39,807 nt of DNA from NCBI GenBank assembly GCA_963169875.1, contig CAUJEL010000050.1, forward strand, positions 1-39,807. The letters run 5' to 3'. Below the pieces are notes generated by a model. It did not search any database. It had not been told where the DNA came from and saw nothing but the letters and a program-made list of their open reading frames with translations. Of the stretch, positions 1-8,219 are shown one piece after another; the first letter of the stretch is position 1, and the number at the start of each line of letters is the position of its first letter. Both the position numbers and the translations under genes were made by a program. This stretch comes from Candidatus Zhuqueibacterota bacterium. Lineage in GTDB: Bacteria > Zhuqueibacterota > Zhuqueibacteria > Residuimicrobiales > Residuimicrobiaceae.

Positions 1-88
1 CGCTGCACAGTTTTATGCTCTCCCGCCGAGAGAATGATCACATAGACCCCGCTGGGCAGATGCCCGGCCTGCCACCTGACCGCATGCG
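1..88. repeat. Copy 1 of an exact 88-bp direct repeat at the window edge
   Basis: Bases 1-88 are identical to 133-220; the 44 bp between the copies are not repeated. The offset is 132 bp, a multiple of three. Copy 2 is the coding sequence for the last part of the FlgD-like C-terminal domain of the minus-strand gene. Copy 1 lies just downstream of that gene's stop codon and in the same frame. It could be a real partial 3' duplication, the tail of a neighbouring paralogue, or a contig-end assembly artefact; sequence alone cannot decide. Confidence 0.9.
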
Positions 89-113
89 AATCCTGCCTGG
101 CGCGGTTGTATGC

Positions 114-2801
114 TTACTTCACCAATGCAACCCGCTGCACAGTTTTATGCTCTCCCGCCGAGAGAATGATCACATAGACCCCGCTGGGCAGATGCCCGGC
201 CTGCCACCTGACCGCATGCGCCCCCGCTGTCTCTTGTCCATCCGCCAGCCGTGCCACCTCCTGACCGGCGAGATTGAATACGCGCAATACAACGTATGCC
301 TCTTCCGGGAGCTGATAACGAATCGTTGTCTCGGGATTGAAGGGATTCGGATGGGCGGGCTCGAGCGCAAAGCCATCGGGCATCACCTGAAAGGCCATCG
401 CCTCGGCGACGGGCTGCGCGTCTTGGGTCTTGTTCCAGCTCAGGCCGAATTCGACCACCTGCTCCCAGCCATGTCTGGCGCCGGGAACGGTGAAGATGCG
501 CAGCAGGACATATTTGGCCGCGACCACTTTGCCGATTTTATAAAAGCTCATCTGCGGCGATTTGATGCGAAAGACGCCCAGGGAGGTGAAATCGATTGGA
601 TCAGCGCCTGTGGTGGATGTTGATACTTCAACCTGGTAGGGCTGGCGGTTAACGCAGAGGTCATCGTCTGTGCCGTTGTCGGTTTGCAGGGTGAAATAGT
701 TGAACTTGTGGATCTGCTCGTTGCTGAATTTGAAAATGGCCCAGGTCTTGCCCGATTCGTCGACCTGCACCGTGGCGGTGCCGTCCCAGCCTTCCACATC
801 CTCATCCACGGCATTTTCCCAGGGTTGCGAGTGCCACTCGGGACTGCCGGAGACGAACTGCAGGGGATGATGCCATTCTGGCGGTTGCGGTGGCACGACC
901 GCTCCGGAATCATCGGGAGCGGGCGTGGTGCCGGTCTGGCGCAGGATGAAGCGATGGCCCTCAATGGAATAGAAATTGGCCGCCGCGGGCACCTCCAGTA
1001 CCATGGAATCGGGGCTGAGGAAGGCCCATCCCGGGGGCGCGGTGAAACGGAAGAGATAATCGCCGCCCGGCATGGCATCCCAGTAGCGGAACAGGGCGTT
1101 ATAAGGATGAGCACCCCAGAGCAGCTGCATGACCGCTGCACTCTGCACCTTGCCCACATAGCGGTCCGGTGCCCACAACCGGCAGAGGACGCCGCCTACG
1201 GCAGCCCCGGCTGCATCGGTGAACTGCAGGGCGACGACGAAACGGCTGGGCTGGGCGTTGAAATCCTGATGCGGCTGATCTGCGGTTATATTATTCAGCG
1301 TGATGTCGGGCGGCTCCCAGATGCTGTAGCTGGGATGGCTTGGCGTCAGGGTGGTGGTGGTGCCGTAATTGACAACACAGGCATATTCGCCATTGGCATT
1401 GCTGGTGGTGGTACCTCCATTGTGGGAGAAAATCACTGTGGCGCCGGCGAGGGGCTGGCTGCCGTCGCCGATGACGCCGGAGATGGTGAAGGTGTTGAGG
1501 ATGCCGGTGAAGTCCTGGTTGTTTTGATCATTTGCGATATTGGACAAGGGCCGGTTTGCGGGTGACCAGCCGTGGTAGGCCGGGTGGGTCACGGAGACGG
1601 TCGTGGTGGTGCCATACAATACTTTAAAAGAATATTTTCCTGACGCATCAGTCGTCGTCGTGGCGCTGGTATGGGAAAAGTGGATCGTTGCGCCTTCGAT
1701 GGAGCTGGCGGAGGCCGCATCGGTGATCTGACCGGAAATGGTGTACTCTTTTGGCGTCCCGACAAAGTTCTGGTTCTGCTGGTCGGCGCTGACCGTGGTC
1801 AAGCTCCGTGTCGCCGGCGTCCAGCTCTGATAGCCGGGATGGCTCACGCTGATGGTAGTGGATGCGCCATGGGTGATGGAGCAGGCATATTCGCCATTGG
1901 CGTTGGTCGTAATGTTAGCTGCGGGATCATGCGTGAACGACAGCTGTGCCCCCTGAACGGGATTAACGCCGTCGCTGACCCGGCCGCTGATGATATAGGT
2001 GTTGAGAATGGCGGTGAAATCTTGTCCGGGTTGATCCGAAATGATGGTGCTGCAGGTTCGCGATGGCGGATCGAAATGATACCCTGTTTTACTGGGTGTG
2101 ATGGTGGTCGTCGAGCGCCCGCTGATGGGATATGAATAAGTGCCGTCCGCAAGCGTGGTGCTCGTCAGCCCATCATGAGAAAACGTCAGCGTAACATCCG
2201 GCACCGGACCGGCGCCATCCGTGATGGTTCCGGAAATGGTGTAAGTGGCAGGTGTTCCGGTGAAATTCTGATCATTAGCTGGCCAGATAAGGTATTCCAG
2301 CAGCCGCGAAGGCGGATCCCAGCTGGCGATGCCCGCCAGGCTCGGGGTGATCGTGGTGGTGGTGGCGCCGTCAACTGCATAATAGTAATATCCACTAGCG
2401 TAGGTGGTCACGGTTGCGCCATTGTGGGAAAAAGTCAATGTAGCGTCATCGACCGGGGCAGAACCCATGTAGACATAACCAGTTATCGGCACAGGACGTT
2501 CATATCCGATAAAATCATTCAAGGTCAGGTCAGAACTTACGTTGACCACATCGTACTTGCCCGGGCTAAAGGAATAGCCGGCTTTGCGCGCATAAATGGC
2601 TGAAGTGGTGCCAGGTTCAACGTAAAGGGAATAATAGCCATTCACGTCGGTGGTGGTTGTTGCGCCTGTAGCGGCAAGAATAACAGTCGCATTATAAATA
2701 CCGGGAAGATCAAATCTTCGCACCTGGCCATAGATCGTATACGACCAAACCACACTGCTCCACAGGAGCAACGCCAGAAGCATGCTGAGTGCCCTTTTCA
2801 T
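114..2801 (-). CDS. Secreted multi-repeat surface protein with discoidin-like region and T9SS-type C-terminal domain
   Basis: An 895-residue exported protein of unknown function. A signal peptide (about residues 1-20) is followed by six tandem modules of about 80-85 residues. Each starts with a '(Y/F)TISG.I.D' strand, carries 'FSH(N/D)G.TTTT...G.Y' and ends in 'DQ..QDF.G'; these resemble carboxypeptidase-regulatory / Ig-like folds. Next comes a region of about 250 residues with a discoidin-like stretch (EWHSQPWENAVDEDVEGWDG). The last 85 residues form a FlgD-like sorting domain (HPNPFNPETTIRYQLP ... SGVYVIILS) ending VALVK. The ATG at 2801 follows an AAAGGTGAT ribosome site. The repeats suggest a stalk or adhesin displayed by T9SS and the discoidin-like part suggests glycan binding; both are inferences. 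It is transcribed away from the rest of the locus. Confidence 0.85.
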   Translation of the reverse strand: MKRALSMLLALLLWSSVVWSYTIYGQVRRFDLPGIYNATVILAATGATTTTDVNGYYSLYVEPGTTSAIYARKAGYSFSPGKYDVVNVSSDLTLNDFIGYERPVPITGYVYMGSAPVDDATLTFSHNGATVTTYASGYYYYAVDGATTTTITPSLAGIASWDPPSRLLEYLIWPANDQNFTGTPATYTISGTITDGAGPVPDVTLTFSHDGLTSTTLADGTYSYPISGRSTTTITPSKTGYHFDPPSRTCSTIISDQPGQDFTAILNTYIISGRVSDGVNPVQGAQLSFTHDPAANITTNANGEYACSITHGASTTISVSHPGYQSWTPATRSLTTVSADQQNQNFVGTPKEYTISGQITDAASASSIEGATIHFSHTSATTTTDASGKYSFKVLYGTTTTVSVTHPAYHGWSPANRPLSNIANDQNNQDFTGILNTFTISGVIGDGSQPLAGATVIFSHNGGTTTSNANGEYACVVNYGTTTTLTPSHPSYSIWEPPDITLNNITADQPHQDFNAQPSRFVVALQFTDAAGAAVGGVLCRLWAPDRYVGKVQSAAVMQLLWGAHPYNALFRYWDAMPGGDYLFRFTAPPGWAFLSPDSMVLEVPAAANFYSIEGHRFILRQTGTTPAPDDSGAVVPPQPPEWHHPLQFVSGSPEWHSQPWENAVDEDVEGWDGTATVQVDESGKTWAIFKFSNEQIHKFNYFTLQTDNGTDDDLCVNRQPYQVEVSTSTTGADPIDFTSLGVFRIKSPQMSFYKIGKVVAAKYVLLRIFTVPGARHGWEQVVEFGLSWNKTQDAQPVAEAMAFQVMPDGFALEPAHPNPFNPETTIRYQLPEEAYVVLRVFNLAGQEVARLADGQETAGAHAVRWQAGHLPSGVYVIILSAGEHKTVQRVALVK
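133..220. repeat. Copy 2 of the 88-bp direct repeat, inside the 3' end of the minus-strand gene
   Basis: Exact match to bases 1-88. On the minus strand it encodes the stretch of the C-terminal domain containing the motif SGVYVIILSAGEHK, about 5 codons before the stop. Confidence 0.9.
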
Positions 2802-3600
2802 GGGATCACCTTTTTTTCAATAACAAGCTGTGAACTGCCAGAGGAACAGGATCGCGCTTATGGAAAAAAGATAATTTAACCAACACAAGGGTGCCGTCGT
2901 CATTTCCAAAGGATGCAGGGCTGCAAGCTGCGACAGGGGGGCTAAAGAGGTGAAAGGCTGATGCCTTTTGATTGAAAAAAATTCAGATCTCCTCATTCTA
3001 AGTATAGATTTTTCTCTTCAGAAAATCAAGCTATTTCTTGAGTAATAAAAAAATGTTTTGCTGCAAGAATATCATCTGGCTGCGACGTAATGTAACCTGA
3101 ATTATTCACCGCCAGGAACGTGGAGATATTCGACAAAAATAACACAAAAATGACATCAACAGTGACCTGCAAATTTCTATTGGACGACCTCGTGATGAGT
3201 CCTGTCGAAGTGCATTTGCGGTTAGATACGAGATGCAGTGAAAGGATGCAGGTGGGGCATTTCCGCCACAGCGCGGCCGCAAAATGGGACGAATCCGGCC
3301 ACAGGGTGAATTTTCAAAATAATAAAAACAGACAGATAGGGAAGCGGCTTTCATGGCATTGCTTTTGCATTGGACACTGTGAAGCCGCTTTTCCCGCCTG
3401 TAGAAGGGAAAGCGTGATGTGGTTCGTGCGGGGTGAGGGTCCGATGGGCTCGCCGGGCGAGCGCGCATGATGGGTTGATGTGTGACAGGCGGGAAAAGTG
3501 CTTATTTTAAAATTTGTGCAAAAAAAGGAAACTCAATCAATCCTTGAGCGTTATATTGAGGTAAATAAAAGCAAATTCACACATGAATCGAGGAGGAGGA
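2802..3600. other. 799-bp gene-free spacer
   Basis: This divergent spacer separates the minus-strand surface protein from the small plus-strand gene at 3601. The part next to 2801 is AT-rich and should contain that gene's promoter, but I cannot fix -35/-10 boxes. Overlapping frames of about 116-120 codons exist on both strands near 3106-3470. Neither has a ribosome site, recognisable domain or plausible composition, so I do not call them. The one clear structure is the inverted repeat at 3388-3498. Confidence 0.6.
3388..3498. other. Long-range 14-bp inverted repeat enclosing a 7-bp hairpin; structured element
   Basis: CTTTTCCCGCCTGT at 3388-3401 is perfectly complementary to ACAGGCGGGAAAAG at 3485-3498, 83 bp apart. 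Pairing extends imperfectly outward by a few positions. Between the arms lies a second perfect hairpin, GCTCGCC-G-GGCGAGC at 3448-3462. Together they could fold as one long stem capped by a multiloop, either a structured RNA in the leader of the gene at 3601 or a small MITE-like element. I see no target-site duplication and no T-run, so its class is open. Confidence 0.5.
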
Positions 3601-3999
3601 ATGAGACACAGCGGATGGGTTGTCGTTATTTTGATGGTGTTGGTTTCCGTGGTAATGGCGCAAGACAGGGAGTTGTTGTTCGCACCGGCGGAAGTGGAGA
3701 GCATGCTGTTTCTCTACAACCAAGCGCCGATAAAAGGCACGGATGTGGAGGTGGTTGCACCCTTGGGCGCCAAGCTGCGTGAGGGGCTGCAAATTGCGCG
3801 GACACAGCCGGACAGCCTGAAGCCGGTGAAGCTCATGGTGTCGCCCAATGATGTGCAGATTTGCCTGAGCATTCTTAACAATAGCACTTTTGAGGCGCGT
3901 TTTGCCGAACTGGTGCTGGGCATGAAGAAAAAATTAGAAGCATTGGCGCCGGCCATGATGGCCCCTGCTGTTTCGCCGGTTCCTCCGGTGAAAAAATAA
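3601..3999 (+). CDS. Small exported protein of unknown function (132 aa)
   Basis: I do not recognise this family. The product starts with a short basic segment and a hydrophobic signal sequence ending VVMAQ (residues 1-21). It is followed by a mixed alpha/beta domain of about 90 residues and a Pro/Ala-rich tail ending PVPPVKK. The start is placed at 3601 because a strong AGGAGGAGGA ribosome site directly precedes it; the upstream in-frame ATG at 3583 has none. It probably acts in the periplasm or outside the cell. It is a single-gene unit: a spacer lies upstream and a strong terminator about 150 bp downstream. Confidence 0.65.
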   Translation: MRHSGWVVVILMVLVSVVMAQDRELLFAPAEVESMLFLYNQAPIKGTDVEVVAPLGAKLREGLQIARTQPDSLKPVKLMVSPNDVQICLSILNNSTFEARFAELVLGMKKKLEALAPAMMAPAVSPVPPVKK

Positions 4000-4150
4000 C
4001 CGTGCCTCACAGTTTGCGTCGGCCGGGCAAGGGTGGTGGATGTGATATAGCAGCTTAGCTGGGCGATGAGATAAGGCAATCAAAATTATACAACAGGTGA
4101 TGATGATCGTGCTTTGTCTGGTGACGCATTTTTACATATAACCATATCAG

Positions 4151-4190
4151 AAAAAAACTCGCTGCAAATTAACAGCGAGTTTTTTTTGTT
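4151..4190 (+). terminator. Strong rho-independent terminator
   Basis: ACTCGCTG (4157-4164) pairs perfectly with CAGCGAGT (4173-4180) around an 8-nt loop and is followed by a T-rich run. A seven-A run precedes the stem, so the same hairpin could also work on the other strand. It separates the small gene at 3601 from the ROK regulator. Confidence 0.88.
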
Positions 4191-4260
4191 TCACGGAAAC
4201 CGCAAATCAGCCAGAGACAGCTGCCCGGCCTTTGCTAGGCGATAAAATATAAAAGAATTA

Positions 4261-4289
4261 TTGACACTTTTCAAAAAAAGAGATATATT
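4261..4289 (+). promoter_or_regulatory. Sigma70-like promoter for the ROK regulator
   Basis: A consensus TTGACA at 4261-4266 is followed, after exactly 17 bp, by TATATT at 4284-4289. The surroundings are AT-rich and lie 115 bp upstream of the chosen ATG at 4404. Transcription should begin near 4296, giving a leader of about 108 nt. The T-rich/A-rich imperfect inverted repeat around CTAG at 4304-4307 sits at the expected start site and could be an autoregulatory site, but it is weak. Confidence 0.7.
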
Positions 4290-4403
4290 AGCAGGTTATT
4301 TTTCTAGTAAAAAAATCAATGTCCATGAATGCAGATTTCTACTTTGGAATTTCTTCAAATAACGTGCAATACCACGGCTGCCAGAAGATGGGTGGAGCGA
4401 CAG

Positions 4404-5600
4404 ATGAAAAAGATTCTCACCGGCGACTATCGCCTTGTCAAAAATCTGAATAGTCATATTGTCCTGAATCTGATCCGCACCAGGGGACCGATTTATGGGG
4501 CCGATCTGGCCAAAATTACGGGCATGCGGCCGTCGACCATCATGAACATCCTGCGCAATCTTGAAAAGAAGGGATTGATCTTCAAGTCCGGCACCGGCTC
4601 ATCCTCCGTCCAGGGCGGCCGCAAGCCGACCCTGTGGGAAATCTGCGGCAATTATGGGTACATCATTGGATTGCAGATCGAGTTGAATGAAGTTCATGGC
4701 GTATTGATCGATCTGAATTCGCGCGTGCTGGCGCAGGGGTCCATGCCCGTGGAGGGGAAACTGACGCTGGAGGACTTGCAGTCCATTGTCTTTCGCATCA
4801 TCGATACCCTGGTCACGCCGCACAAGATCAGCCGCAAAAATTTACTGGGCATGGGCATCGGCATCTCCGGCATGGTGGATTATAAAAATGGCGTCATCGT
4901 GCAGACCGACCTGATGGCCAAGACGCCCGTCCCTCTGAAATCAGCGCTGGAAAAATATTTTGATTTTCCCATCTTTGTCGAAAACGACGCCAACGCCGCG
5001 GTCATGTGCGAAAAATGGTACGGTAAAGGCAAAGGAATCAGTGATTTAATCTATACGCTCCTGGTGATCGACCAGAATGTATTCGGGGTGGGATATGGAC
5101 TCTGTCTGGAGGACCGCGTATATCGCGGCGCACACATGTTCGCCGGAGAGACGGCGCCTCAACCCATCTCCATCGCCGAGGTGCTGCACCGCGTGGCGCC
5201 GGACCTGGGAACGGATGTTGTGCTAAACGGCGTCTCCCTGAAAACGGAAAAGATCGCGCTGCAGCATTTAATCGCAGCGGCGCTGGCGGGTGATGAACTG
5301 GCAACCCGGTATTTTCAGGAACTGGGCAAGATACTCGCCAAGGATCTGGCGCATATCATCAACCTGCTCGACCCGGAGATGATTTTACTGGGCGGGGAAG
5401 TCATGCAGGTCGGCGATTTATTGCTCGCGGCGATTCGCCACACGCTGGAGCAGGACCACACGCTCGGGGTGAAAAACGGTTTGGATCTCAAAATCGAGGC
5501 ATCCACCATTGGCGATCCGGTGGCACTGGGAGCGACGACGCTGATTTTGCAGAATATATTCAAGAGTCCGGTGCTGCAGGCCAAGAATTATCTGTCCTGA
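4404..5600 (+). CDS. ROK-family (NagC/XylR-like) transcriptional regulator
   Basis: A 398-residue sugar-responsive DNA-binding regulator. Residues 1-65 form the typical N-terminal winged helix-turn-helix (VLNLIRTRGPIYGADLAKI, then STIMNILRNLEKKGLI), followed by the ROK sugar-binding fold from about residue 85. NDAN at 194-197 matches the phosphate/sugar site. The usual 'GE.GH' is replaced by AGETAPQP (247-254), and the CxCGxxGC zinc loop of NagC/Mlc and ROK kinases is absent. It therefore probably senses a ligand without kinase activity. The start at 4404 has a GGTGGAG site; an in-frame ATG at 4329 has none. It has its own promoter and is closed by a terminator at 5619. It is the only regulator seen in the window. 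Confidence 0.88.
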   Translation: MKKILTGDYRLVKNLNSHIVLNLIRTRGPIYGADLAKITGMRPSTIMNILRNLEKKGLIFKSGTGSSSVQGGRKPTLWEICGNYGYIIGLQIELNEVHGVLIDLNSRVLAQGSMPVEGKLTLEDLQSIVFRIIDTLVTPHKISRKNLLGMGIGISGMVDYKNGVIVQTDLMAKTPVPLKSALEKYFDFPIFVENDANAAVMCEKWYGKGKGISDLIYTLLVIDQNVFGVGYGLCLEDRVYRGAHMFAGETAPQPISIAEVLHRVAPDLGTDVVLNGVSLKTEKIALQHLIAAALAGDELATRYFQELGKILAKDLAHIINLLDPEMILLGGEVMQVGDLLLAAIRHTLEQDHTLGVKNGLDLKIEASTIGDPVALGATTLILQNIFKSPVLQAKNYLS

Positions 5601-5618
5601 TCGACTTTTATTGGAAAT

Positions 5619-5648
5619 GGAGCCCGGCCGGGGCCGGGCCTTTTTTTA
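5619..5648 (+). terminator. Rho-independent terminator after the ROK gene
   Basis: A very GC-rich hairpin, GCCCGGCC (5622-5629) with GGCCGGGC (5632-5639), is followed by C and seven T residues. It ends the regulator transcript, so the GH130 gene at 5700 must use another promoter or rely on read-through. Confidence 0.88.
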
Positions 5649-5699
5649 AATAGACTTATTTTTTCAGCAAAAAAACTAACATCCCTGTGGAGGCAAACC

Positions 5700-6659
5700 A
5701 TGCAGCGCTCGATGGCCAATCCCATCCTCTCGCGCCGGCACATTCCCGATGGTCCACCCCATCTCACCGACGTCTCCTCCGTCTTTAATCCCGGCGCCAT
5801 CAAACATGGCAACACCTACATCCTCCTGCTGCGCGTGCAAAACCGCGGCCGCGAAACTTACACCTTGACCGCCCGCAGCCACGACGGCATCCACTTCGAG
5901 GTCGCTCCTGAGGCAGTAGATTTCCGCGGTCTGGAAAAAATCCGTGAAACCATTTATCACTGCTATGACATGCGCATCACCGCCCTGGACGGTCTCTATT
6001 ACATCTTCTTCGCCATGGATATGGATGCGGGCTGCCGCCTCGGACTGGCCACCACCCGGGATTTTGACACCTTCGATTTTCTCGGCATCACCAGCGGCGA
6101 GGACACCCGCAACGGCGTTTTATTTCCGCAAAAATTCAACGGCCGCTACTACCGCCTCGAACGCCCCAATCGTGTGCAACTCAGCGCTGGTCCCACTTCC
6201 GGCAATACCATTGTACTCTCTGCCTCTACCGACTTGTTGCATTGGGACGTCCTCTCCGGAGTGGCGAGCGGCCGCTTTCACTACTGGGATGAATTGATCG
6301 GCAGCGGCCCGCCTCCGGTCAAAACCCGCGCCGGCTGGCTGGCCCTCTACCATGGCGTCGCCACCCATTTCAGCAGCAGCAATATCTACCAGGGCGGCGT
6401 CATGCTCCTGGATCTGGAAAATCCCGCAAATGTGCTGGCGCGCAGCCGCTATAACATCCTCGAACCGCGCGAACCGTGGGAATTGACCGGTCAGGTGCCC
6501 AATGTGGTCTTTCCTTCCGGCTTGATCGTCGAAGAGTATGACGAAGAAGGATTCGCACGTCCCGACAGCGAATTCAAACTCTATTATGGCGCCGCGGATA
6601 CGGTCATCGGTTTGATCACCGGCCGGGTGGAAGAACTCATCGCGGCCGCCACAGCCTGA
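5700..6659 (+). CDS. GH130 family beta-mannoside phosphorylase (or hydrolase)
   Basis: A 319-residue protein without signal peptide, so cytoplasmic. Family GH130 features in order: NPIL near residue 7, VFNPGA (28-33), SHDGIHF (60-66), LFPQKF, RLERPN, GSGPPPVKT, GWLALYHG, LLDLENP, VVFPSG and YYGAADT near the C-terminus. GH130 enzymes mostly phosphorolyse beta-1,4-mannosides, including Man-beta-1,4-GlcNAc from N-glycan cores; some are hydrolases. The usual 'EDPR(I/L)T' catalytic segment reads YDMRIT (89-94), which keeps the Asp (D90). The ATG at 5700 follows a GGAGG site. It lies 76 bp upstream of the GH47 gene and is probably co-transcribed with it. Intracellular Man-GlcNAc cleavage is an inference from context. 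Confidence 0.88.
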   Translation: MQRSMANPILSRRHIPDGPPHLTDVSSVFNPGAIKHGNTYILLLRVQNRGRETYTLTARSHDGIHFEVAPEAVDFRGLEKIRETIYHCYDMRITALDGLYYIFFAMDMDAGCRLGLATTRDFDTFDFLGITSGEDTRNGVLFPQKFNGRYYRLERPNRVQLSAGPTSGNTIVLSASTDLLHWDVLSGVASGRFHYWDELIGSGPPPVKTRAGWLALYHGVATHFSSSNIYQGGVMLLDLENPANVLARSRYNILEPREPWELTGQVPNVVFPSGLIVEEYDEEGFARPDSEFKLYYGAADTVIGLITGRVEELIAAATA

Positions 6660-6735
6660 AAACGCGGCGACGCGCCCGGCACAGGGCTCTCTGAAGCCCC
6701 TCGCATCACTTTGGTCAGATCACAAAAAAGGAACC

Positions 6736-8097
6736 ATGAGCATGAAATCAAATCGGCTCCGACTCTTACTCCCCGTTCTGCTGATGTACGCTGTTTCGGG
6801 TTGCCAAAAACAGCAAACGCAGGTGGTAACATCTGAACTTGCCCCGCAAATAAAAAACGAATTCCTGCATGCCTGGCAGGGTTATAAAACCCATGCCTGG
6901 GGACATGATGAATTGAAACCCCTCAGCAAAGGCCACCGCGACTGGCATTCAGTTCCTCTGTTGATGACGCCAGTCGATGCCTTCGATACCATGCTGCTCA
7001 TGGGCCTGAAAACGGAAGCGGAAGAGGCCAGGGAATTGATCCTGAATCAATTGTCCTTTGATCATGACATCACGGTGAAAAATTTCGAAATCACCATCCG
7101 CATGCTGGGCGGACTCTTGTCGGCCTATCAGCTGGATGGCGATGAACGGTTTCTGCGATTGGCCATTGATCTGGGTCAGCGGCTCCTGCCTGTTTTCAAT
7201 TCGCCCACCGGGATGCCGTACACCTTTGTCAACTTGAAAACCGGCGCGGTCAGCGGAGCAGTGACGAATCCCGCCGAAATAGGCACCCTGCTGCTCGAGT
7301 TCGGCACCCTCAGCAAACTCACGGAAAATCCGGCTTACTACACGGCCGCCAAAAAAGCGCTGGTCGAACTGTATAATCGCCGTTCCCCGTTGGGTTTGGT
7401 GGGAACCACCATCAACGTCGATACGGGCCAGTGGGGCGATCCCTCCAGTCATATCAGCGGCATGATCGATTCCTATTATGAATACCTCTTCAAGGCCTGG
7501 AAGCTGTTCGATGATGCGGAGTGCAAGACCATGTGGGAGACCAGCATCGCCGCTGTGAACCAGTATGTGGCCGATGAAGTCGACAGCGGTTTCTGGTATG
7601 GACGCGTGGACATGAACACGGGCGCAAGAACCGGGCGGTACTTTGGCTCCCTGGACGCCTTTTTCCCGGGGCTGCTCATCTACGCCGGCGATCGCCCGCG
7701 CGCGGAAAAACTCCAGGCTTCCTGCCATAAAATGTGGACCTTGCACGGCATCGAGCCGGAGATGCTGGATTATTCGAGCATGAAAGTCACCGCGGCCAAT
7801 TATGAACTGCGGCCGGAAATCATCGAGTCCGCTTTTTATCTCTATACCTTTACCAAAGATCCCAAGTATCTCGAGATGGGGCGAACCTTCTTCGAATCAC
7901 TGCGGCAATACTGCCGTACGGATGCGGGCTATGCGGCGTTGAACAGCGTCATCAGCAAAGAGAAAAAAGACAGCATGGAGAGCTTTTTCCTCGCGGAAAC
8001 CATGAAATATCTCTATCTGCTTTACACCCCGGAGACGGTGGATCTGCAGAAAGTGGTTTTCAATACCGAAGCACATCCTTTACAACGTACCTGGTAA
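6736..8097 (+). CDS. GH47 alpha-1,2-mannosidase, lipoprotein
   Basis: A 453-residue class I alpha-mannosidase (inverting, calcium-dependent) that removes alpha-1,2-linked mannose from high-mannose N-glycans. A lipoprotein signal ends in VSGC with Cys23 as acylation site, so it is membrane-anchored outside the cytoplasm. Family motifs: AWGHDEL (54-60), PVDAFDTMLLMGL (79-91), FEITIRMLGGLLSAY (117-131), MIDSYYEYLFKAW (243-255), ELRPEIIES (357-365), SMESFFLAETMKYLYLLY (413-430) and FNTEAHP (442-448). By family pattern the likely catalytic acids are E118, D245 and E361, and Thr444 is the usual calcium ligand. Length and motifs are complete. GH47 is common in eukaryotes and rare in bacteria. The neighbouring GH130 gene fits a shared mannose pathway. 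Confidence 0.93.
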   Translation: MSMKSNRLRLLLPVLLMYAVSGCQKQQTQVVTSELAPQIKNEFLHAWQGYKTHAWGHDELKPLSKGHRDWHSVPLLMTPVDAFDTMLLMGLKTEAEEARELILNQLSFDHDITVKNFEITIRMLGGLLSAYQLDGDERFLRLAIDLGQRLLPVFNSPTGMPYTFVNLKTGAVSGAVTNPAEIGTLLLEFGTLSKLTENPAYYTAAKKALVELYNRRSPLGLVGTTINVDTGQWGDPSSHISGMIDSYYEYLFKAWKLFDDAECKTMWETSIAAVNQYVADEVDSGFWYGRVDMNTGARTGRYFGSLDAFFPGLLIYAGDRPRAEKLQASCHKMWTLHGIEPEMLDYSSMKVTAANYELRPEIIESAFYLYTFTKDPKYLEMGRTFFESLRQYCRTDAGYAALNSVISKEKKDSMESFFLAETMKYLYLLYTPETVDLQKVVFNTEAHPLQRTW

Positions 8098-8219
8098 CTT
8101 TTTAATGTTAACTTGGCCCGGGTAATCCGGAACCAAATTCAGGATCTTATCGACCCTGCATTTTTGACCTTTTTGCGCAAACCAAAACTACCAAGCTACT
8201 AGATTAGGGGATACAAGAA

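Noticed and set aside
3106-3470. Overlapping frames of about 116-120 codons on both strands in the first spacer
   Set aside because: No ribosome sites, no domain and amino-acid make-up typical of random frames. The region is better explained as non-coding with a structured element.
4329-4403. N-terminal extension of the ROK regulator from ATG 4329
   Set aside because: No ribosome site, and the extra 25 residues do not belong to the family. ATG 4404 has a good site and gives the expected N-terminus.
6949-7746. Antisense frame opposite the GH47 gene
   Set aside because: The sense frame carries every GH47 motif; the antisense product has no family resemblance.
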